From: Oscillospiraceae bacterium
GTDB lineage: Bacteria; Bacillota; Clostridia; Oscillospirales; Acutalibacteraceae
Direction: 5' to 3'
NCBI GenBank assembly: GCA_902796295.1
Contig: CADBOL010000120.1
Span: 1 to 9,253, forward strand
Length of the DNA stretch: 9,253 bases
Shown piece after piece: positions 5,439 through 9,253 of this stretch. Under the pieces are notes generated by a model. That model ran no database searches. It was not told the origin of the DNA and saw only the letters and a program-made list of their open reading frames with translations. A program made the translations under genes and the position numbers. The number at the start of each line of letters is the position of its first letter. Position 1 is the stretch's first letter.

Positions 5439-7337
5439 TTATCCTGCAAAGAGAGAGCCGGCCGCTCTGAAAATATAAGTGAACCAGCTGTAGATCATCG
5501 AGAGGAATTCATTGAGTCCCAGAGCTTTGAGGATCTTTGTGATGAAAGGACCGACTGCTTTGTTGAGCGGTGTTTCCTGCGTGGAAACATATCCTCCGTC
5601 AAAAGTAACATCATCGCCGTTCATAACGGTGTATTTCTGAGTCCTGTAACAGGCGGGTGTCACGGTATCCATAAGGAATGTGACCGTAATGCCGACACAT
5701 TTCCTGCTCTCTTCGGGTATATCTCCGGTGAATTCCGCCTCAAAGGATTCGCCGGGTTTGAGCACTTTGGGCTTTATTTTGAATACTAAATCGATTCCGT
5801 CCGCGGTGACAGACGTAACGGTGATTTTTGACTCTTTGCAGCAGTTTTTGATTGTGAGTGATCCGGCGTTTGAATCGATGAATCCCGGCAGGCAGCCGCT
5901 GAACTCGGTGTAAACGCTCAGCGCAGCGTTTTCGGAATCCCTGAACTGCGGGAAATCCGGGTCGGAATAAACATTCTGCAGCCTGTCGTCGAGCGTTGAT
6001 TTTATCATAAAGTCAAATACATACGGGTCGTAAATCATCATACCGTGGAACATATCTTCCACGAGCCAGGTATCATCGGGAAGATACGCCGCAGACAGGT
6101 CAACCGTCATTGAGGGATTGACTTTATATCTGCCGCCGCAGTCATTCTTCTGGATGTAACCGTCTGTAAATCTCTCTCCGAGCGTGGGGCACAGAGCGCC
6201 TGTGGAGGATTTTGTTGTTATTATTCCGTCGGAATACTCAGCGAGACCTGTGACTATGGAATTGCCCGATCCCGCAAGGATATTGATATTCATCCCCTTT
6301 GCCTGACATTCCTCAAATGCCTTCCTGATCTTGGGCTGAATCTCATAATGATATCTGTCGGATACTTCGATGAGTTTTGCATTTTCAACGGGGTCAAGGC
6401 GAAGTTTCTTTGCCGCTTCATATTCGCCGGTCGGAACAAAATCCCACATGCTGCCCCAGTTTCCGATTACCTGAAGAACATAGGGAATGAGCTTGTCGCA
6501 TATCTGATCGAGGAAGCCGAGCTGACGGGCTTTCAGAAGCCAGTCGTAGTCCTCTTCCACGTCGTTTCCGTATTCGATAAATCTTGCGATACAATCCTCA
6601 TCAAGGTGAACATCGCCCATCAGAGCGTCAAACGCAAAACCGGCACCGCTGATAGCGGGCACAGTAAGAGTGGCGTTTGCGACATCCATTTTATCGCCGT
6701 ACATGGCGAGGTAGGTGGAAACGGTCTGGCCGCCGTGACTGATTGCTATGATATTGACCTTATCCTGACCGGTGAATTCCTTTACGGATTTAATGAAATC
6801 ATTGAGCTGCTCCGCGCAGAATTCATTGCCCATACGGAAATCGTCGGTGAAATTATAAATATTGTCATATCCGATATAGTCTGCAAATCTTTCGGCGATT
6901 TTAGGCTCGCTCATATATCCGCCCTCGGGGTGGCGCTCCATAATCGCGCTGTAACGCATATCCTCTGCGCTCGTGTAGTATCTCTCGAGCGGGCGGACGC
7001 TTGAGCCGTCGGGATTGCAGGGCAGCTCGGCGCACATCTCAATTATTCCGTCGCCGATATACTGTGCGATTTTATCGGCGTTTCCCACTGTCATCGCGCC
7101 GAGAGCGACTCCGAGTTTCACCGTGCTCTCGAGCACCATGCCACCGATTTTGCTGAAATCAAGCCCCCACGCCTGCTCGCCGGTCTCGGTGTCATACAGG
7201 AAAGAAGAGCTGTAACCCGGCACAAGGATAACCGGATAGCCGTTATACTCTATGTCGTCTCTCTTCGCGCTCGCGAGGATTCCGCAGACGGAAAAGACAA
7301 TAACCGCGGACATAATAACCGATAATATTTTTTTCAT
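5439..7337 (-). CDS. Secreted LCAT-like alpha/beta hydrolase with C-terminal beta-sandwich, paralogue B
   Basis: The frame opens at 7427, but the start is placed at ATG 7337. That start has GGGGG (7349-7345) seven bases upstream and begins a clean signal peptide (MKKILSVIMSAV to ASA, residues 1-24). The residues upstream look untranslated and overlap the promoter. The mature protein (632 aa precursor) carries the hydrolase fold: YPVILVPGYSSS (34-45, oxyanion strand), DDFR (165-168, matching the YDWR motif), nucleophile elbow AISHGG (198-203, Ser200), and probable Asp370 (YSDG) and His431 (MFHG). Residues about 485-585 look like a beta-sandwich. The last 36 residues form an aromatic, amphipathic helix (FLSMIYSWFTYIF) that may contact the membrane. 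It is a homologue of paralogue A, which lies on the opposite strand. Family membership is fairly sure; substrate is unknown (lipid, glycolipid or other ester). Confidence 0.87.
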   Translation of the reverse strand: MKKILSVIMSAVIVFSVCGILASAKRDDIEYNGYPVILVPGYSSSFLYDTETGEQAWGLDFSKIGGMVLESTVKLGVALGAMTVGNADKIAQYIGDGIIEMCAELPCNPDGSSVRPLERYYTSAEDMRYSAIMERHPEGGYMSEPKIAERFADYIGYDNIYNFTDDFRMGNEFCAEQLNDFIKSVKEFTGQDKVNIIAISHGGQTVSTYLAMYGDKMDVANATLTVPAISGAGFAFDALMGDVHLDEDCIARFIEYGNDVEEDYDWLLKARQLGFLDQICDKLIPYVLQVIGNWGSMWDFVPTGEYEAAKKLRLDPVENAKLIEVSDRYHYEIQPKIRKAFEECQAKGMNINILAGSGNSIVTGLAEYSDGIITTKSSTGALCPTLGERFTDGYIQKNDCGGRYKVNPSMTVDLSAAYLPDDTWLVEDMFHGMMIYDPYVFDFMIKSTLDDRLQNVYSDPDFPQFRDSENAALSVYTEFSGCLPGFIDSNAGSLTIKNCCKESKITVTSVTADGIDLVFKIKPKVLKPGESFEAEFTGDIPEESRKCVGITVTFLMDTVTPACYRTQKYTVMNGDDVTFDGGYVSTQETPLNKAVGPFITKILKALGLNEFLSMIYSWFTYIFRAAGSLFAG

Positions 7338-7377
7338 AAAGCAGCCCCCATGACCGAAATTATTAAAATACATTTTT

Positions 7378-7405
7378 ATTATACCACAAAATGATGTTTT
7401 GTTAA
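7378..7405 (-). promoter_or_regulatory. Promoter of hydrolase B (extended -10)
   Basis: On the minus strand, the -35 box TTAACA (7405-7400), a 16-bp spacer and a perfect -10 box TATAAT (7383-7378) are present, with TG one base before the -10. The predicted transcription start near 7371 lies downstream of the longer open-frame ATG at 7427, which supports the start at 7337. Confidence 0.78.
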
Positions 7406-7410
7406 CATCA
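7392..7410. promoter_or_regulatory. Candidate operator: inverted repeat over the hydrolase B -35 box
   Basis: TGATGTT (7392-7398) and AACATCA (7404-7410) are perfect 7-bp arms around TTGTT, and they cover the -35 box. Bases 7395-7410 match the lipoprotein promoter at 5379-5394 in 15 of 16 positions (minus strand TGATGTTRACAAAACA). A protein bound here should repress or modulate both genes. The regulator is unknown. Confidence 0.5.
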
Positions 7411-7428
7411 AATCTATTTTTATACACT

Positions 7429-7458
7429 TTGACGGAAAAAGCCCCGATATTTTATAAA
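7429..7458 (+). promoter_or_regulatory. Possible upstream promoter for the PII-like/antiporter pair
   Basis: TTGACG (7429-7434) and TATAAA (7453-7458) are 18 bp apart on the plus strand. It would be a second, more distal promoter to the one at 7487-7515. The region is AT-rich, so chance is a real alternative. Confidence 0.35.
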
Positions 7459-7486
7459 AATTCACCTTGTTTTTCTCCGGAAAACA

Positions 7487-7515
7487 TTGAAATAATTGAA
7501 TCCGGGTGATAGAAT
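7487..7515 (+). promoter_or_regulatory. Promoter of the PII-like/antiporter operon (extended -10)
   Basis: The -35 box TTGAAA (7487-7492), a 17-bp spacer and the -10 box TAGAAT (7510-7515) are present, with TG one base before the -10 (7507-7508). The leader would be only about 15 nt and contains AAGGAG (7522-7527), nine bases before ATG 7537. Confidence 0.65.
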
Positions 7516-7536
7516 AAAGAAAAGGAGTGAGCTGAC

Positions 7537-7872
7537 ATGAAGCTTGTTACAATAATCCTCAATAAAACAGAGTGTCTTGATGAACTGCTTGAAACATTCA
7601 AGGAAAACAACATGCCCGGAGCTACGATAATTGACAGCAAAGGTATGATTCAGGAGCTCAGTGACAGTGACGATTTCAGGATTGTGGGCTCTCTGCGCGA
7701 GCTTTTCATGCCCTCGCACAAAGAAAACAAGACAATAATTATGGTTGCCCGCGATGAAGACATCAAAGTGATTTCACGCATCGTCAACGAGGCAACAGGG
7801 GGTCTGAACAACCCCGATACAGGCATTATGTTTACAATTCCCATAGATTATCTGGAGGGTCTTTCCCGCTGA
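7537..7872 (+). CDS. PII-like regulatory protein partnered with a cation:proton antiporter
   Basis: At 111 residues it has the size of a PII-superfamily subunit. The first strand is KLVTIIL (2-8), then a helix and a second strand with PGATIIDSKGM (27-37). The region corresponding to the T-loop (38-65) differs from GlnB/GlnK and has no Tyr-uridylylation motif. KTIIMVARDEDIKVISRIVNEATG (64-88) follows as strand and helix, and it ends TGIMFTIPIDYLEGL (95-109), which matches the C-terminal ligand-site strand of PII-like proteins. Such proteins form trimers binding nucleotides between subunits, and SbtB and GlnK regulate membrane transporters directly. A strong RBS (AAGGAG) sets the start. Its TGA overlaps the antiporter ATG by one base, so its likely partner is that transporter. 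The ligand is unknown. The family call comes from sequence pattern, not a search. Confidence 0.8.
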   Translation: MKLVTIILNKTECLDELLETFKENNMPGATIIDSKGMIQELSDSDDFRIVGSLRELFMPSHKENKTIIMVARDEDIKVISRIVNEATGGLNNPDTGIMFTIPIDYLEGLSR

Positions 7873-9062
7873 TGTTTGAACTCGCGAATTACATAAAACT
7901 CAACACTTTCACCGACCTTGCCCTGATGATTTTCACGGGCATGGCGATGGGGCGTCTCGTCAAAAAGGTGAAGCTACCGAATGTGACGGGCTACCTTGTG
8001 GCGGGGCTTATTCTCGGTCCGTCAATTCTCGGCGTGCTGAGCGCAGATTTTCTCAGCGCCATCTCCGTCATTTCCGACTGCGCCCTCGGTTTCATAGCTT
8101 TTTCAATAGGAAATGAATTCAAAATCTCGTTTTTCAAGAGAGTCGGTGTCACACCCATAATCATCGCGATACTCGAATCGTTCTTTGCGGTCGTAGTAGT
8201 GGCCGGAGTGCTTATTCCCGTAACAGGAAATCTCCGATTTTCGCTTGTGCTCGCTTCAATTGCGGCAGCGACCGCTCCCGCCGCAACGATAATGGTTATC
8301 AAGCAATACAAGGCAAAGGGACCCGTTACGGAAACACTTCTCTCGGTTGTCGCCCTCGATGACGCGACCGCGCTGATTATGTATTCCGTGGCAACGGCCA
8401 TCGCGGGCGCTCTCTCGGGCAAAGCGGCATCCGCCGCAAAGCTTGTGCTCGCTCCCACCAAGGAGATTTTCGGCGCGATAATCGTCGGCGCCGTGCTCGG
8501 TTTCATCTTCCTGCTGCCTCTTAAATTCTTCAAAAAGGACAGCAACAGGACTGCTCTTGAAGTAGGCTTTATCTTCCTCGGGCTCGGCGTGTCCCAGCTT
8601 TTCGGCTTCTCGTCGCTTCTGCTTTGCATGGCACTGGGCGCGATTGTCGCCAATTTTTCATCGGATGTCGGAAAGCTCATGGATATATCCGACAGGATTA
8701 CTCCTCCGGTGTTTATGCTGTTTTTTGTCGCCTCGGGCGCGAGTCTCAATATCAGCGTTCTGCCCTCGGTCGGCATCGCCGGAGCGGTCTATATCGTATT
8801 CAGAGTTGCGGGCAAGATGGCAGGCTCCTCACTCGGCGCGGCAATCTGCAAGGCGGATAAAAATATCAGGAAATACCTCGGCCCGGCTCTTATGCCGCAG
8901 GCGGGCGTCGCCATAGGTCTCTCTCTCGCCGCGGGCACCGCCTTCCCCGAATATGCCGAGCAGATAAGAGCTGTAATACTCTGCGCCACGCTCATATATG
9001 AGCTCGTCGGCCCCGGAGTCGCAAAAATATGCCTCAAAAAAGCCGGCGAGATTAAGGAATAA
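7872..9062 (+). CDS. CPA2-family cation:proton antiporter (Na+/H+ exchanger domain), no KTN domain
   Basis: This membrane protein (396 aa, about 12-13 TM helices) is expected to exchange Na+ or K+ for H+ across the cell membrane. Family marks: LPNVTGYLVAGLILGPS (35-51), TAPAAT (134-139) in the unwound helix crossing, and ALDDA (161-165) with the adjacent aspartates Asp163-Asp164 of the ion site. A double Asp is usual in electrogenic members such as NapA; electroneutral members have Asn-Asp. LGPALMPQAGVAIGLSLA (336-353) is the conserved late helix. It ends at the membrane domain: the cytoplasmic TrkA-N/KTN nucleotide-binding domain of Kef-type proteins is absent. The PII-like protein encoded one base upstream may do the regulation. 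The RBS GGAGGG (7854-7859) is 12 bases from the ATG, rather far, so coupled translation is likely. Transported ion is not determined by the sequence. Confidence 0.9.
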   Translation: MFELANYIKLNTFTDLALMIFTGMAMGRLVKKVKLPNVTGYLVAGLILGPSILGVLSADFLSAISVISDCALGFIAFSIGNEFKISFFKRVGVTPIIIAILESFFAVVVVAGVLIPVTGNLRFSLVLASIAAATAPAATIMVIKQYKAKGPVTETLLSVVALDDATALIMYSVATAIAGALSGKAASAAKLVLAPTKEIFGAIIVGAVLGFIFLLPLKFFKKDSNRTALEVGFIFLGLGVSQLFGFSSLLLCMALGAIVANFSSDVGKLMDISDRITPPVFMLFFVASGASLNISVLPSVGIAGAVYIVFRVAGKMAGSSLGAAICKADKNIRKYLGPALMPQAGVAIGLSLAAGTAFPEYAEQIRAVILCATLIYELVGPGVAKICLKKAGEIKE

Positions 9063-9119
9063 AGAAAACAAACAATCATTATTCCTTTTATTGAAGATTG
9101 TAAGAACATAACACAGATT

Positions 9120-9151
9120 AAGCTCACGGGGCATTGAACCCGTGAGCTTTT
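9120..9151 (+). terminator. Intrinsic terminator of the antiporter operon
   Basis: AGCTCACGGG (9121-9130) and CCCGTGAGCT (9139-9148) form a perfect 10-bp stem, extended by A9120-T9149, around an eight-base loop. The T-tract (TTTTCATTT) is short and interrupted. It lies 58 bp after the antiporter stop; the AT-rich 9063-9119 between them shows nothing else. Confidence 0.85.
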
Positions 9152-9253
9152 CATTTGCAATAAAAGTGCATTATGCTCCGCATATCCTTGTAATCGGCCA
9201 CACCCGTCACGGCTTAAATCCTTATCGCCGTGCCACCCTCTCCGTTCCTGGAG
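9152..9253. other. Unassigned end of the window, possibly the tail of a minus-strand gene
   Basis: No gene is evident on the plus strand. On the minus strand, one frame is open from the window edge to a stop at 9216-9214 and would encode a C-terminus ending GEGGTAIRI. This resembles the end of some GHKL-type ATPase domains, but only about a dozen residues are available. A 6-bp inverted repeat (CACGGC 9208-9213, GCCGTG 9227-9232) overlaps it. Too short to assign. Confidence 0.25.

Noticed and set aside
6348..7004. Plus-strand open frame of 218 codons inside hydrolase B
   Set aside because: It is antisense to the conserved catalytic region of hydrolase B, and no RBS or promoter is seen for it.
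7338..7427. Thirty-codon N-terminal extension of hydrolase B
   Set aside because: It would bury the signal peptide, and its ATG lies upstream of the predicted promoter; ATG 7337 has a GGGGG ribosome site.
7451..7460. TTTATAAAAA as a self-complementary regulatory site
   Set aside because: It is short and typical of AT-rich intergenic DNA; only its possible -10 use is retained as a weak promoter.
7991..8776. Minus-strand open frame of 261 codons opposite the antiporter
   Set aside because: It shadows TM-helix codons of the antiporter; the product is Ser/Ala/Thr-rich without family features.
9226..9239. Minus-strand AGGGTGGCACGGCG resembling the T-box sequence AGGGTGGNACCGCG
   Set aside because: The gene that would be downstream on that strand is the antisense of the antiporter, no terminator/antiterminator alternative is visible, and the rest of a T-box leader lies outside the window.

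Overview
The window looks like chromosomal DNA of a Gram-positive anaerobe of the class Clostridia, probably an uncultured gut or rumen member of the Oscillospirales/Ruminococcaceae type. This is inferred from moderate GC, SigA-type promoters, purine-rich ribosome binding sites (often a run of five G), two lipoproteins with classical lipoboxes, signal peptides starting MKK, and stem-plus-U-tract terminators. There is no 16S rRNA or other marker to fix the taxon. No mobile elements, CRISPR arrays, tRNAs or rRNAs were found.

Layout, left to right. (1) The 3' end of an unrecognised gene (1-426), a 24-bp perfect palindrome, then hflX (474-1727), a ribosome-associated GTPase with all its G motifs but no visible Shine-Dalgarno. 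(2) A stand-alone gene for a 72-residue acidic, aromatic-rich protein (1817-2035). It has its own consensus promoter, a 14-bp inverted repeat in the promoter spacer and a strong terminator. (3) A plus-strand operon (2144-4749): a secreted LCAT-like alpha/beta hydrolase, a lipoprotein with a DUF4163/DUF3298 (RsiV-like) fold, and a one-TM protein with a small beta-rich domain. A bidirectional terminator closes it. (4) Two minus-strand genes: a Ser/Glu-rich lipoprotein (4804-5316) and a second, larger secreted LCAT-like hydrolase (5439-7337), a paralogue of the first. (5) Divergent from that, a PII-like regulator (7537-7872) overlaps a CPA2 cation:proton antiporter (7872-9062) by one base, followed by a terminator. 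The last 100 bp are unassigned.

How they fit together. The block 2144-7337 reads as a cell-envelope module: two paralogous secreted ester hydrolases/acyltransferases on opposite strands, with two lipoproteins and a membrane protein between them. The two minus-strand genes share a nearly identical 16-bp element (15 of 16 bases) placed exactly over their -35 boxes, and each copy sits in an inverted repeat, so they are probably controlled by the same unknown regulator. The PII-like/antiporter pair is a likely ligand-sensing transporter unit, in which the small trimeric-type regulator could replace the KTN domain that this antiporter lacks.

Most notable: the shared -35 operator candidate, the small orphan protein gene with its spacer operator, and the PII-like/antiporter coupling. 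None of these is proven by the sequence alone.
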